Notes under the pieces: generated by a model
The model's input: the letters and a program-made list of their open reading frames with translations, nothing else
The model's database searches: none
Told to the model about the DNA's origin: nothing
Part shown: piece after piece, positions 8,443 to 18,721 of the stretch
Layout: each line of letters opens with the position of its first letter
Position numbering within the stretch: position 1 is the stretch's first letter
Source of the DNA: a virus
IMG/VR virus record: IMGVR_UViG_3300031952_000035
Coordinates: 1 to 44,031 of that record
Reading direction: 5' to 3' (one strand)
DNA: 44,031 nt
Translations under genes and position numbers: made by a program

Positions 8443-9257
8443 TGCTACCATCGGAGATGCTGACGGCCTTGCGGCAGAACATCGGGGAATCCGTGGAGGG
8501 CAACTGGCTCGACACGGAACTGCAAGGGCACCTGAACCGCGCTCAGGACTGGCTGGCGCGGCTGATCATGACCATCGATAACCAGATGTTCCGCGCGACC
8601 CACACGTTCTCGCTCGTGGCCGGGCAGGAGCTTTACAAGCTCCCTCCGCGGTGCGGTTCCGTGGCGTTCGTGGAATACACCAACGGGGGCGTGACGGAGA
8701 AGATGCAGAAGGCGGTGGAGATGCATCGCTCCACCTACGATGACTTTGGCGTGCTGTCGTACTACCTCCGGGGCCGGTATATCGGGATCTTGCCGGTTGC
8801 GGACTCCTCGCTGGCGAATGCTGTGACGGTGCACTACCAGGAACGGTTGCCGGTCATGCACAGCGGGGAGATGCAGAGCGCAACAACTCTGGATACCACA
8901 GCCAGCCAGGAGAACGACTACTACAACGGCTCAGAGATCGTCCTGACGGGCGGGGCGGGTGTCGATGGCGACCGCGCGATGATCTCGGACTACGTGGGTT
9001 CGACCCGCACGATCACGCTCGACTCCTCCGGGTGGGCGCAGGGTTCCACCCCGGACACCACATCGGACTACGAGATCGTGTGCAAGATACCCGAGGAGTA
9101 CCATGAACTCATCATCTTGCGAGCGACCGTCAACGCGCTCGCGAAGGACGAGGATCAGGCCGTGCGGTTCCGCACGCTCTACAAGGACTCCGTGGAGGGC
9201 CTGCTGGCGACCTACGGGCAGGACAGCGAGCCGGAGTTCGTGAAGGACTACATGTAA
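8442..9257 (+). CDS. Head-tail adaptor-like protein
   Basis: The 271 aa product starts in the TAATG overlap with the previous gene. The N-terminal 60 residues are helical (MLTALRQNIGES..., LQGHLNRAQDWLARLI), followed by a beta-strand core and a C-terminal helix (YHELIILRATVNALAKDEDQ). This helix-beta-helix layout, length and position between fibre and nozzle genes fit podovirus adaptor proteins (P22 gp4 or T7 gp11 role), which connect the portal to the tail tube. The call is by architecture and context. Confidence 0.6.
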   Translation: MLPSEMLTALRQNIGESVEGNWLDTELQGHLNRAQDWLARLIMTIDNQMFRATHTFSLVAGQELYKLPPRCGSVAFVEYTNGGVTEKMQKAVEMHRSTYDDFGVLSYYLRGRYIGILPVADSSLANAVTVHYQERLPVMHSGEMQSATTLDTTASQENDYYNGSEIVLTGGAGVDGDRAMISDYVGSTRTITLDSSGWAQGSTPDTTSDYEIVCKIPEEYHELIILRATVNALAKDEDQAVRFRTLYKDSVEGLLATYGQDSEPEFVKDYM

Positions 9258-9258
9258 G

Positions 9259-12200
9259 ATGCCACCGCTCTCCGATTATAGCCGGACACAGCGGTTATCG
9301 CTGTTCCGCAACATTGATGGCCTGAACACCAAGGCCGCGCCCGATATGGTGGGGCCGGGGAGTCTCATCGGTGTGGACATGGCGAAGATGAATCGCCGCG
9401 GAGCGCTGTCCACGGTGGATGGCTGGCAGAGGCAGTTTTTGACACCCCCGAATCAGTACTCGCTTCTGCTGGATGAAGGATCGAGCATATCATTCCCGAA
9501 CCTGAGTAGGTACGGAGAAAATCCGCGCTTCACGGTAGAGATTACCGTGATGATCCCGAAAATGGGAGACGAGGGTGGACGGATGTACTGGCTCAACAAT
9601 TCCGAAGGGACCGGGTATCCAATCATCGCGATCAGCTATCTCGCTTCTGGAATTATCCATTTTCGCCTGAGAAACAGTACCGTCGGAGGAACCAACTGCG
9701 ACTACTACTCGGTTCGCGCAATCGATTCCGCACACCAGTATCATATCGCTGTTTCTTGGGAGGTTGACATCGCGACCGGGTGCAAGTTCTATATAACCCG
9801 GAAGGGAGAGTCGGCAGTCCTGGACGTTGCGAGTACAACGGAAGGACACGACAGCATGAAAAACAGCGAGACGACTCTCCATGTCGGTTTTGACAGCAAC
9901 GTGGATCCGATCTACGTAAAAGAAGCAAGGTATTGGAACACGATCAGGACGGCGGAACAGATTGCGCTGTATGCCAATGTTGCGCTCGACCCAGACGAAA
10001 TATCCAGATCGGGTGGAGACCTGATCCACTACGCGCCCCTGAACGAATCGACCGGCACTACAATCGCGGATGAATCCATCAATAATTATATGGCCGGAGA
10101 ACATGGCGTGCTCAACCTTCGGGAGGCCGACAGCCTCGTAAAGGGAGGTGTTCGCGCCGCCGATACGTTGGGGACAACGTGGTTTGAATATGGCGCGAAC
10201 GATTCAAGATATTCCATAACGACCGACTGGGAGTTCGAGGGATCGATAAATCTAAACGACTACGATTCCGGCGTCGATCAGGTCATCCGCGAGAGACCGT
10301 CTTCCCACGGGTACGAACACAAGATATATATAGACTACGCGACGAAACTGTTGACGATTCGGTTCAACCTGAACAATTCGCCAACCTTCTCGGCAGTCTC
10401 GCTGGCCGGGGGCGTGAGAATTGTCCCAGGAAAAACATTCCACTGGTCGTTCAAGCGTAACGGCACTTCCTTGAAATGCACCATTATCGAGGAAGGGGAG
10501 GACGCGGTAACGACATCTGCCACGATAGCGGCAACCGCGAATGAACCTGGACTTGTAAACACGCTGGTATTCTTTGCCCTTGCCGGTGCGACCCGATGGC
10601 TAGACGCCGTTGTGGATGAGTTAAGAGCGTGGAAGGGAGCAAGCCGTAGCGATGCCGAGACGGTAGCAAATCTTGGAAGGAAGCTTCCTTACAATCGCAG
10701 AACCGGACTGGTGGGGTATATAAACTTTGACGGAGGGGAGCAGTATATCTCGGGTAGTTACCGGACTGACGGGAACGACTATTCGTTCAAGGGAAACAGC
10801 GGAACTATTTCAGGACTATACACCAGGGCGACATCCACGATCCGCACGATAGGCGGGAACTTCTTCCGGCCCGAGGGATCCGAAGACGAGTACGTTATCT
10901 TCGCCATCGCCGAGACGGCCAGCAACGGTATCATGCTCGGATACAAGCTCTACCGCCTCATCGACGTTGGGATGGTGGCGACCAATCTAGGGTACGCGGA
11001 ACCATTTTACTACTCGTTGCTCTACGAGGATGGATTGATCCCGGTGTTCGCAAACGCTCCAAACGCTTTCTATTTTTCTGACGGGGTGAATCAGAATCGC
11101 AGGTTCCAGAACGATATCCTGCATCTTGTCGGGATCAAGCCTCCCGCGACAGATATTCTGGCTAACGTAGATGTTTCGGGAACATTGCCGAATGGCACAT
11201 GGAAGTTCCTTGTCACCTTCAGCGATCCCCTGAACGGAGTGGAATCAAACGCCGGGCCGGAAACCACCGAGGTAACAACCGACTCGACGAATCACACAGT
11301 ATACCTAGACAACATTCCGCTGAGCGTAACGGATCCTCTGGTAAAAAAGCGGAATCTTTACCGTGCCTACAACTCCGGTGCCGGGTACGGAGCTTTCCAG
11401 TTCGTTGAAGAGCTGGACAATCACATTTCAGGGTACACCTTCGACAAAGACGAGAACGACGCCGTGGACGTAACCCGAATCGCCCCTACCGACCACGACA
11501 TTCCCCCGAGGACGCGGTTCGTGGTCTACAAGGAAGGGATCATCTACGCCGGGGGCCGGTGTCTCTACCGGGCCGGGGACATATCGGGCGTGACGGTGGA
11601 CGAGGAGCATCCGAGTTGGCTGTTCCTGTCGAAGCCCTACAGCATCACCGACCCCGGCGCGATGGACTACTATCCCGCCGATTCAAACTACCTGGAGTTC
11701 AATGTCGGGGAGAATGACGAGATCACCGGGGCATTCGAGCACCAGGACGTGATCTTCGCGTGCTGTAACAACGGCATGTATCTGGCGCAGGGGAGTTACC
11801 TCAGCGACATCGAAACGGACTTCTCGATCAGCCGACTCCATGACAGGGCCGGGGTTGGCGGTCAGGGCGGGATCGTCAAGACCGATAAGGGTGTGTTCCT
11901 GCTCGGGCAGAACGGGTTGTTCCACGTCTGGGGCACCACCGTGCGGGAGATCGGGCGCACGATGATCGAGCCGACCTTGCAGACGTACGTGAACGCCAGC
12001 TACACCGACCGGATCGTGGGCGTGTGGGCGGAACCGAAGGCCGAGGTGTGGTTCGCGACCGGGCCAGCGGGGACCAACACGGCGTTGATCGTCATTGACC
12101 TATCCTCCGGGAGCATTGCGTTTCTGACCCGATCCCGTTCGGTATCGGCGTTGTGGCGGAAGGACACGAATGGCGACGTGTATTCTGGCGACTACACGGG

Positions 12201-12801
12201 CCACGTCATGCTGGATGGCCATGGCGATTCGGCGGGAAGCCCGGAATTGCAGAACAGCGGCACAGCAAACGCCGGAGCGGGAAGCCATCAGGCGAACAGC
12301 TTGAAGGATCTCGGCCAGTCGATGACGGTGAACAGTTGCGCGGGATTGCCGATCATGGTCGTCCACGCCAACGGCAACGTGGAAAACAGGACGGTGCTGT
12401 CCAATACTGCCACCGAGTTCACGGTGAGTTCAAACTGGACGGCCGCCATCGTGGACGGCGACCGGTATTTCGTAGCGCCTCTGGACTTCTACTTCGATAC
12501 CCCGTGGTTCGCCATGGGGATGCCGACGCACAGCAAGCGCGTCATGTGGGTGTACCTGCATCTGAATCCGACGGTGAGCACCTACGGGGGCGTGCTCTAT
12601 GTGGATCACTACGTTGACTTCTCATCATCGGCCTTCGCGACCTACAAGGTGGACTTGATCGCGCAGAAGCTCGTGCGGATCGGCATCACGAACAGCAAGC
12701 GCGGGAACCACCATCGGTTCCGCATTGGCATGAAGGCATCCGGTCTGCCCGTGGACGTGAACGGCGTGGACATTGACTACACGTTTGGCAGGAGACGGTG
12801 A
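9259..12801 (+). CDS. Large tail nozzle/tubular-type protein with two LamG-like inserts
   Basis: This 1180 aa protein starts one base after the adaptor stop. The N-terminal 60 residues (LFRNIDGLNTKAAPDMVGPGSL...MNRRGALSTVDGWQRQ) have the typical opening of podovirus tail tubular/nozzle proteins, where a parameter such as NxxGAL is common. Residues about 65-225 and 320-480 are two concanavalin/LamG-like beta-sandwiches (FTVEITVMIP, HIAVSW..., IHYAPLNE; FHWSFKRNG, VDELRAWKG). The remaining C-terminal 680 residues are beta-rich with propeller-like repeats (GIIYAGGRCLYRAG, DVIFACCNNGMYLAQG, GVFLLGQNGLFHVWG). The nozzle closes the short tail, and the LamG inserts may bind glycans. The LamG part looks less GC-rich than the C-terminal part. 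Confidence 0.65.
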   Translation: MPPLSDYSRTQRLSLFRNIDGLNTKAAPDMVGPGSLIGVDMAKMNRRGALSTVDGWQRQFLTPPNQYSLLLDEGSSISFPNLSRYGENPRFTVEITVMIPKMGDEGGRMYWLNNSEGTGYPIIAISYLASGIIHFRLRNSTVGGTNCDYYSVRAIDSAHQYHIAVSWEVDIATGCKFYITRKGESAVLDVASTTEGHDSMKNSETTLHVGFDSNVDPIYVKEARYWNTIRTAEQIALYANVALDPDEISRSGGDLIHYAPLNESTGTTIADESINNYMAGEHGVLNLREADSLVKGGVRAADTLGTTWFEYGANDSRYSITTDWEFEGSINLNDYDSGVDQVIRERPSSHGYEHKIYIDYATKLLTIRFNLNNSPTFSAVSLAGGVRIVPGKTFHWSFKRNGTSLKCTIIEEGEDAVTTSATIAATANEPGLVNTLVFFALAGATRWLDAVVDELRAWKGASRSDAETVANLGRKLPYNRRTGLVGYINFDGGEQYISGSYRTDGNDYSFKGNSGTISGLYTRATSTIRTIGGNFFRPEGSEDEYVIFAIAETASNGIMLGYKLYRLIDVGMVATNLGYAEPFYYSLLYEDGLIPVFANAPNAFYFSDGVNQNRRFQNDILHLVGIKPPATDILANVDVSGTLPNGTWKFLVTFSDPLNGVESNAGPETTEVTTDSTNHTVYLDNIPLSVTDPLVKKRNLYRAYNSGAGYGAFQFVEELDNHISGYTFDKDENDAVDVTRIAPTDHDIPPRTRFVVYKEGIIYAGGRCLYRAGDISGVTVDEEHPSWLFLSKPYSITDPGAMDYYPADSNYLEFNVGENDEITGAFEHQDVIFACCNNGMYLAQGSYLSDIETDFSISRLHDRAGVGGQGGIVKTDKGVFLLGQNGLFHVWGTTVREIGRTMIEPTLQTYVNASYTDRIVGVWAEPKAEVWFATGPAGTNTALIVIDLSSGSIAFLTRSRSVSALWRKDTNGDVYSGDYTGHVMLDGHGDSAGSPELQNSGTANAGAGSHQANSLKDLGQSMTVNSCAGLPIMVVHANGNVENRTVLSNTATEFTVSSNWTAAIVDGDRYFVAPLDFYFDTPWFAMGMPTHSKRVMWVYLHLNPTVSTYGGVLYVDHYVDFSSSAFATYKVDLIAQKLVRIGITNSKRGNHHRFRIGMKASGLPVDVNGVDIDYTFGRRR

Positions 12802-12998
12802 TGGAAGACGTGCAGGAATACCGGACGCTGCTGGTTCCCGAGAAGGCGGATAAGTTGGACGAACTGGACAGGAAGACGCCCGGAGTAGCGCCGGGCAAGA
12901 TTCCGATAGGGCCGGGGTGTTACTTGCTCTACAATACCAAGACGGCAAAGTGCGAACTGTGGGTCAGGAACGTGAAGCAAACGCAGTGGCCCACATGA
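12801..12998 (+). CDS. Small protein of unknown function
   Basis: This 65 aa protein begins in a TGATG overlap with the nozzle gene. It is acidic at the N-terminus with a Lys/Asp helix, then a short beta segment (CYLLYNTKTAKCELWVRN). It has no transmembrane segment. It lies between tail and ejection-protein genes and is probably a minor virion or assembly protein. No family recognised. Confidence 0.6.
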   Translation: MEDVQEYRTLLVPEKADKLDELDRKTPGVAPGKIPIGPGCYLLYNTKTAKCELWVRNVKQTQWPT

Positions 12999-13008
12999 GG
13001 AGGGGAAC

Positions 13009-13554
13009 ATGACAGGCGCGGAAATCTACTTGCTCTCCGCGGTGGGCGGGATGATCTATCAGGGGTTCGCGGAGGCTTCAGCCAAGCGCGAGCGCGAGAG
13101 GCTTTACGGGGAAGCGGAGCAACAGTATGAGACCCTGCTACCCACGCTTGTGCAGGGCGCGGAGAGCCGTCTGGGCACGATGTACCGGGGTCTGGAGGAG
13201 CGTCAGCAGGGCGCCTACGCGGCCCGCGGGCTTGGGCGGTCAGGCGCCGCGGCATCTGCCGAGAGGCGGCTTGGAACCGAGGAGGCCCGGACCCGGCTGG
13301 AGGCCGAGGCGGACATCCGCGCGCGGATAGCCAAGAATCTCGCGGACATCAAGATGGGCCGGGCGAGCATGATCGGCCCCACCACCTTCGGATCGGAAAT
13401 AGCGGGTCTGGGGGCCACCATGCTGGCTGGCGGGTCGGAGTACGGGAGCCTGTTTGGGACACCACGGCAAGCCGCCGCGGGCGTTACCGATGGTGAGTCC
13501 CCGAGTTACGAGGAGATCATCCGTAGACGTGCGGAGAAAGGGGGCGGGGAATAA
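13009..13554 (+). CDS. Putative small internal virion (ejection) protein
   Basis: The 181 aa product starts after GAGGGGAAC. It has a short hydrophobic N-terminus (IYLLSAVGGMIYQGFA), then a long Glu/Arg/Ala helix (residues 25-125) with a Gly/Ala-rich YAARGLGRSGAAASAERRL segment, then a Gly-rich region. This composition is typical of the smallest of the three podovirus ejection proteins (T7 gp14-type role: pore in the outer envelope). It is the first of three consecutive genes with this profile. Assignment by composition, size and order only. Confidence 0.5.
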   Translation: MTGAEIYLLSAVGGMIYQGFAEASAKRERERLYGEAEQQYETLLPTLVQGAESRLGTMYRGLEERQQGAYAARGLGRSGAAASAERRLGTEEARTRLEAEADIRARIAKNLADIKMGRASMIGPTTFGSEIAGLGATMLAGGSEYGSLFGTPRQAAAGVTDGESPSYEEIIRRRAEKGGGE

Positions 13555-14630
13555 TGGCTGGCTACACCTACAAGGACTTCCCGAGTTCGGCTGGTCTGGG
13601 AGAGTTCCGGCGCGCGCTCACGGATGAGATGATGCGGCAGTCGGAGCGCAGGCACCGCGCGGAGCAGGAACAGGCGGGGGAGAAACGCTACGGGGAGCAA
13701 TTCGAGTACCAGAAGGGGCAGGACGCATGGCGTAGGGGAATCGAGGAGGAACGCTTGCGGATTGCCAAGGCCGCCTCGGAAAAGACCAAAGGAGAGCAAG
13801 AACAGGAGAGCAAGAACAGACTCGCCTTGACTCTGCAACAGACCATCTATGCGGACAAGGCAGTTGAGGCATCCCTTTCGGAATTATCCAATCCGAGCCT
13901 GTCTCCACTTAAGGGCAAGACCCGCGCGGCAGGAGAGGACATTATCAGAAAGATGGTGAGGATTCATGTGGCGGGCGGGACTTTCTACGGTCAGTTCCCA
14001 CAGGAATCGGAAGCGGCCATGTTCAACTACATGATGAGTTGGGGTGGAGTCCAGAAAATACTCGGGGCCGAGGAGGAGAAGGTGGCGAAAACCACCGCGG
14101 AATCCAAGAAAACCGGTGCGGAGGAGGCATTACGTTACGGCACGGCTGGCGTCCATCCCCCGACAGAGCCGATTCCTGGGCAAGCGATAGTGGGCGAGGT
14201 CGGGCCGGAGTATCAGGCGAGATTGAGGGCCATGACACCGGAGCAACGCGCAAAGGAAATTGCAGACCAGATCTATCAGCCGAAAGGAGAAATGGAGAAG
14301 GCGTACAGGGGCACGGAAAGCATGTTCGCTGAACAGGTGACACGCGCCCGCAGGGGCGAATCTCCCGCGGCCTTGCCGGGTGCGCCCGGCATCCCCGCCG
14401 GATACGGACAGGCGGCGAAGGACATCATGTCCAAGGCGAAGTCCGCTGGCGGGGACCTCAAGAAGGTGCTGGAACCCCGCGACTACGAGACCCTGAAGAT
14501 CATGCTGGCAGACCAGTACCCGGGAAGAGATGTTGAGGTCATGATCCGCGATGGGGTCAGGGCCTCCTCGCCGGGCATTGTAGAGGCGATTGCTCGTGCG
14601 CTCTTTGAGGTTGACCGCGTGACGAGGTAG
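13554..14630 (+). CDS. Putative middle internal virion (ejection) protein
   Basis: This 358 aa product overlaps the previous stop by one base (TAATG). Residues 15-80 are strongly charged and helical (coiled-coil-like, with EQEQ and RLRIAKA runs). Residues 175-290 contain Pro/Gly loops and further helices. No catalytic motif is visible. Its place between the small and the very large ejection-like proteins fits an internal core protein of T7 gp15 type. Function is inferred from order. Confidence 0.5.
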   Translation: MAGYTYKDFPSSAGLGEFRRALTDEMMRQSERRHRAEQEQAGEKRYGEQFEYQKGQDAWRRGIEEERLRIAKAASEKTKGEQEQESKNRLALTLQQTIYADKAVEASLSELSNPSLSPLKGKTRAAGEDIIRKMVRIHVAGGTFYGQFPQESEAAMFNYMMSWGGVQKILGAEEEKVAKTTAESKKTGAEEALRYGTAGVHPPTEPIPGQAIVGEVGPEYQARLRAMTPEQRAKEIADQIYQPKGEMEKAYRGTESMFAEQVTRARRGESPAALPGAPGIPAGYGQAAKDIMSKAKSAGGDLKKVLEPRDYETLKIMLADQYPGRDVEVMIRDGVRASSPGIVEAIARALFEVDRVTR

Positions 14631-14631
14631 T

Positions 14632-17600
14632 ATGGCGTCAAGCACGATATCACCGCTTGGGGGCACAAAGGGCATCCGGGGGACCCGCGGACTCCCGATG
14701 GCCAAGGTGCCAAAGCTGGTCGGGACCCCGAATCCATCCACGTGGTCCAAGATTCTCGACAACCTGAACCGGCTCGGGTATGGATCCAACGCGGTCATTC
14801 AGGACATCGTGGAAGGACGGGTGGATCGCCCGAAGTTCGAAGCCTGGTGGAAGGGTGTCACGCTACAGGAGAAGACGCTCGGGACCGACATCCTTACGGC
14901 CGCCGGGTGGGACCCTGACAGCCGGTTGGGGCAGATTGCCAAGACGGTTTCCGGGCTGGGGATCGATATCGCGGCAGACCCGACCACATGGGTCGGGACG
15001 GGCGTGACGAACTTCGGGAAGCTATCGAAAATCTTCTCCGGCGCTCGCAAGCTGGAGGGTGGTGTCAAGGCCCTGAAGGGCGGCAAGTACTGGCCTGCGA
15101 TTGAAACTGCCATGGCGGCGAAGAAGAAACTGTCCCTGGGGCCTACGCTGGCCGAACGCGCGGCGCGGCGCCAGTGGGCGCTTATCACGATGTTCGGGCA
15201 TCCCGTAACGACCCGCAAGGTTGATGTGGCGGTCGCCAAGGCGTTGGGCGTTGCGGGCACTTGGGCATCCCACACCGCGATGGGGAACTTCGCTCGCAGG
15301 CTATTCACCACCAAGACCGGGAACCCCAGACTCGACCGCCTGATCCTCCATATGGAGCGCGGAAAGAGCTACGGTAGCGCGGCCGTCGTGTCGGATGTGG
15401 CGGAGATCGCTAAGTCCGGGATAAAGTTGTCGAAGACGCAGATCGACGACGTGGTGAAGCTCCTGGACAAGAAGTACCGCACCGCAGTGGCGACCGAACT
15501 GGAATCCAAGGTATTGCAGAAGGCCACCTTCAAGGAGATGGTGCCGATCGCCAAGACCGTTGTGGTGGAGTTGAAGAAGCTACGATATGCCCTGGGCCAG
15601 ACCGTTGGAGAGGGTTGGCGCAAGGTTCTCGACGACTTTCTCCCGCACGACCCCGGTGTTGCCAAAGCGTTGGCGTTGAAGGGCAAGGAGCACATCGGGG
15701 TCATCATCGAGGACCTCCTGAAGGGCAAGCGCGGGTACGGGAAGAAGGCCGGTCTGCCGTTGCACCGGGCGTTATTCGATGCCGTGGCCCAACAGACCCA
15801 TGGAGTGCCGACCAGCGAGATGCTGGACAAGCGCATCCTGGGATTGAAACAGGTTCGTTTGGCGATGGACAAGGCCCAGGATGAGGCGACAGAGGACTTC
15901 CTGCGGCAAGCACGAGCGCGACTTGAGTCTGGTGCCGAAGTGCCGGGGGTTCAGCGGGACCTTGTGGACCGGGCATTGAACGGAGACCGTACAGGCCCCG
16001 CGGGAGAGCTGTGGAGGCAGGCCCGGGAGATCGCGTTCGACATGCCTGCCACGGAGAGTATTGCGGATCCCGCCATGCAGGGCCTCGGGAACCTCGCGCG
16101 GGCCATCGGGGAAGAAACGCGCCCAATAGGCATAAAACAGATGGGCAAACTCGCGGAAACAGAGGTGCAGTCCGCGAGGCAGTTGCGGCGTGAAATCCTG
16201 AACTCCATTGATTCGGTGGCGACCGAACTGGAGCGCAGTCCGCAGTTTGAGGCCCGGATACAGGAGACGCTGGCGAAGATCGGCGACCGCATGACGCCCG
16301 AACTGGCGACGGAGATCCGCGGGGAGGCGGCCAAGCTGGTCAACGCGGCGGCGGAGGAGCAGACCGTCATCATCCGGGAAATGCTTGCCAATCCAGCCGT
16401 GCGATACCAGCGCGGCGCCCGAATCGCCAATCGCATGGAAGCCAGCATCGCGGACATCCGCAAGATCCGCGGAGAGCTAGAATCCGCTGTCCCGGCAGTC
16501 GAGTGGGTGAAGCAGGAGACCGAGAGGATCGTCACGAGGAAGATGGAAAAAATCCTTGTCGGAGCGGATCCAAACGCGAAGCGCATGGTGGAGTTGTTCT
16601 CCGCTGGCATGAAGAAGTTCTGGGAGCAGGAGGAGGCCTTGGGACTGATCAAGAACCAGGTTGAGAGCTACTTCCCGCACATCCTGCACCCGGACATGCA
16701 GAAGCTGATCATCACGACCGTCAAGGAGAATCCCGTCTACCGCAAGGTCTGGGACTCCTACCTCAAAAACAGCCTGTCGAGGAAGTTCACGGATCTCGAC
16801 GTATTCACGATCAACGAGATGCTTCGGAAGGGTGATTTGGCTCCCGAGGGGTTCAAGGCGATTTTCAAGGACCAGACGTTCATCGAGAAGGCCATGAAGA
16901 TCCAGCCTGAGGAGGCGGAGTTCTTCATCACCAACCCTCTGGTGGCCTACATGGTCCGGGGCGAGCGAAGCGTGAAGGCCGTGGCGGCACAGCGTTTCAA
17001 GAACACCGTCATGCAACTGGAGCGTCAGGGAGGATTCTCCAAGAAGATCCTGAGCGCCAACGATGACGCGGCGATCCGCATCGCGGTTGCCGAGAATCCC
17101 GGGTGCATGGCGTATCTGGTGAGGACGGATCTGGAGGACTTGAACTTACCCGCCAAGCTGGTTCACGACATCGAGAATGGCGGGCAGTTCACGCTATTCG
17201 ATCCCGAGGACATCAAGGAGATAACGAAACTGAACCCGAAGGCCAAGAAGCTCACGGCCTTTGTCATGCCGGAAGAGGTGATCCAGGAACTGAACCGCGT
17301 CATGCCGGTATCGATCAACCGCAGTGAATACCGGGAGTTCGTGAAGATAAGCCTGTGGCTGAACAGCCGCTTCAAGGCTTGGACGCTGGGAATCTTCCCG
17401 GCCTATCACCTTCGTAACATGATGGGAAACGTGTGGCTGTCATGGCTGGGAGGTCTCAAAAACCCCGCCCGATACGGTCAGGCATGGGATCTCCAGAAGG
17501 CCGCGAATAAGTGGATGCGCACCGGAGACAAGACGGCCCTGCGGGCCTTGCGGTACGTGAACGAGGCGACCGGGCAGGTCATGGACGGCTTTGAGGCGTT

Positions 17601-18720
17601 CGATGCCGTGCGCCGGTATTCGGTCTACAACTCCGGTCAGTACGCCTCCGATATGGCAATGACGGCGATGGACATGATGAAGCCCAAGGGATTCGTGCAC
17701 AGGATCAAGGGCGTGCCGGTAGCGCCGATCCTCGATCCCGGGAGCAGTCAGGTGATCGCCTGGGGCCAGAAGGCAGGGTCTCTGGTGGAGAACAATGCCC
17801 GGCTTGCGCTGTTCATCGACCAGTGGACAAAGGGTGCGAACATCGAGGATGCCGCCGACCACGTGGCGAAGTACCTGTTCGACTACAACAACATCTCGAA
17901 CGCCATGAAGACGGCGCGACAGCACTTTGTGCCGTTCGTGACCTGGTATATCAACAACGTCCCGCTCGAGATCGCCGAGATGGTTCAGCATCCCGGCAAG
18001 TTCCTGTGGCTGGAGAAGGCCCGGCAGGAAATCATGTCCGGCAAGCGTCCAGTCCCGGATGAGCTGATGCCCGAGTACGTGTCCGAGAACTGGGGTTTCC
18101 AGTACTCGCGCAAGGGCAACCGCGTGAAGTACCTGCTGATCGGTTCCTGGCTTCCGGCTGGAGACCTGCCGCGTCTTGCCGCGGCGGCTTCCTCTCCGGA
18201 GAACATGGCGTCCTATATCGCCTCGTTCGCTTCACCGTTCTTGCGTGAGCCGATGGAGCAGTTGATCAACAAGGACCTGTATTTCAAGACCCAGATCGAG
18301 CGTTACAAGGGCGAGAAAGCCGTTGTGGGGCCGTTCGTGATGAGCAAACGTTCCGCGCACATCCTCCGGAATATCCGCCTGATAAACGAACTCGACCGTT
18401 TGAATCCGGGTGGCTACATGACGTGGATCGGCGTCAAGACAGGGGCCTTACCGGCATCGGCCTTGACGGCTGGCCGTCCGCACAAGATTGAGCTGGACAC
18501 CGCGGAGAAGTGGGCGAAGTTGCTTGGTGTAAAGCCCGCCATTGTGGACATCGAGCAGAGGAAGCGCATCCGCGAGATCGAGATAGGCAAGAACCTCGGG
18601 ATGTTGCGTGCCGCGCTGTCGAAGGTGCGGGAGGGCGGGCTGGCGCAGGAAGGCAGGGATATCGAGAAGGCAATCAAGGAGCAGGAGTCCGAACTCGGAG
18701 TAGTAAGGGAGTACCGGTAA
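14632..18720 (+). CDS. Very large internal virion (ejection) protein
   Basis: At 1362 aa this is the largest gene. It is mostly helical. An N-terminal Gly-rich stretch is followed by an amphipathic region with hydrophobic patches (ILTAAGWDPDSRLGQIAKTVSGLGIDIAADPTTW region, residues 85-125). The C-terminal third has a segment with RNMMGNVWLSWLGG (about residue 930) and FDYNNISNAMKTARQHFVPFVTWYINNVP-like text (about residues 1083-1111). The latter resembles domains seen in phage polyvalent and ejection proteins that insert into membranes. No lysozyme or transglycosylase motif was found. A role in DNA ejection across the envelope is inferred from size, position and helical character. Confidence 0.6.
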   Translation: MASSTISPLGGTKGIRGTRGLPMAKVPKLVGTPNPSTWSKILDNLNRLGYGSNAVIQDIVEGRVDRPKFEAWWKGVTLQEKTLGTDILTAAGWDPDSRLGQIAKTVSGLGIDIAADPTTWVGTGVTNFGKLSKIFSGARKLEGGVKALKGGKYWPAIETAMAAKKKLSLGPTLAERAARRQWALITMFGHPVTTRKVDVAVAKALGVAGTWASHTAMGNFARRLFTTKTGNPRLDRLILHMERGKSYGSAAVVSDVAEIAKSGIKLSKTQIDDVVKLLDKKYRTAVATELESKVLQKATFKEMVPIAKTVVVELKKLRYALGQTVGEGWRKVLDDFLPHDPGVAKALALKGKEHIGVIIEDLLKGKRGYGKKAGLPLHRALFDAVAQQTHGVPTSEMLDKRILGLKQVRLAMDKAQDEATEDFLRQARARLESGAEVPGVQRDLVDRALNGDRTGPAGELWRQAREIAFDMPATESIADPAMQGLGNLARAIGEETRPIGIKQMGKLAETEVQSARQLRREILNSIDSVATELERSPQFEARIQETLAKIGDRMTPELATEIRGEAAKLVNAAAEEQTVIIREMLANPAVRYQRGARIANRMEASIADIRKIRGELESAVPAVEWVKQETERIVTRKMEKILVGADPNAKRMVELFSAGMKKFWEQEEALGLIKNQVESYFPHILHPDMQKLIITTVKENPVYRKVWDSYLKNSLSRKFTDLDVFTINEMLRKGDLAPEGFKAIFKDQTFIEKAMKIQPEEAEFFITNPLVAYMVRGERSVKAVAAQRFKNTVMQLERQGGFSKKILSANDDAAIRIAVAENPGCMAYLVRTDLEDLNLPAKLVHDIENGGQFTLFDPEDIKEITKLNPKAKKLTAFVMPEEVIQELNRVMPVSINRSEYREFVKISLWLNSRFKAWTLGIFPAYHLRNMMGNVWLSWLGGLKNPARYGQAWDLQKAANKWMRTGDKTALRALRYVNEATGQVMDGFEAFDAVRRYSVYNSGQYASDMAMTAMDMMKPKGFVHRIKGVPVAPILDPGSSQVIAWGQKAGSLVENNARLALFIDQWTKGANIEDAADHVAKYLFDYNNISNAMKTARQHFVPFVTWYINNVPLEIAEMVQHPGKFLWLEKARQEIMSGKRPVPDELMPEYVSENWGFQYSRKGNRVKYLLIGSWLPAGDLPRLAAAASSPENMASYIASFASPFLREPMEQLINKDLYFKTQIERYKGEKAVVGPFVMSKRSAHILRNIRLINELDRLNPGGYMTWIGVKTGALPASALTAGRPHKIELDTAEKWAKLLGVKPAIVDIEQRKRIREIEIGKNLGMLRAALSKVREGGLAQEGRDIEKAIKEQESELGVVREYR

Positions 18721-18721
18721 C

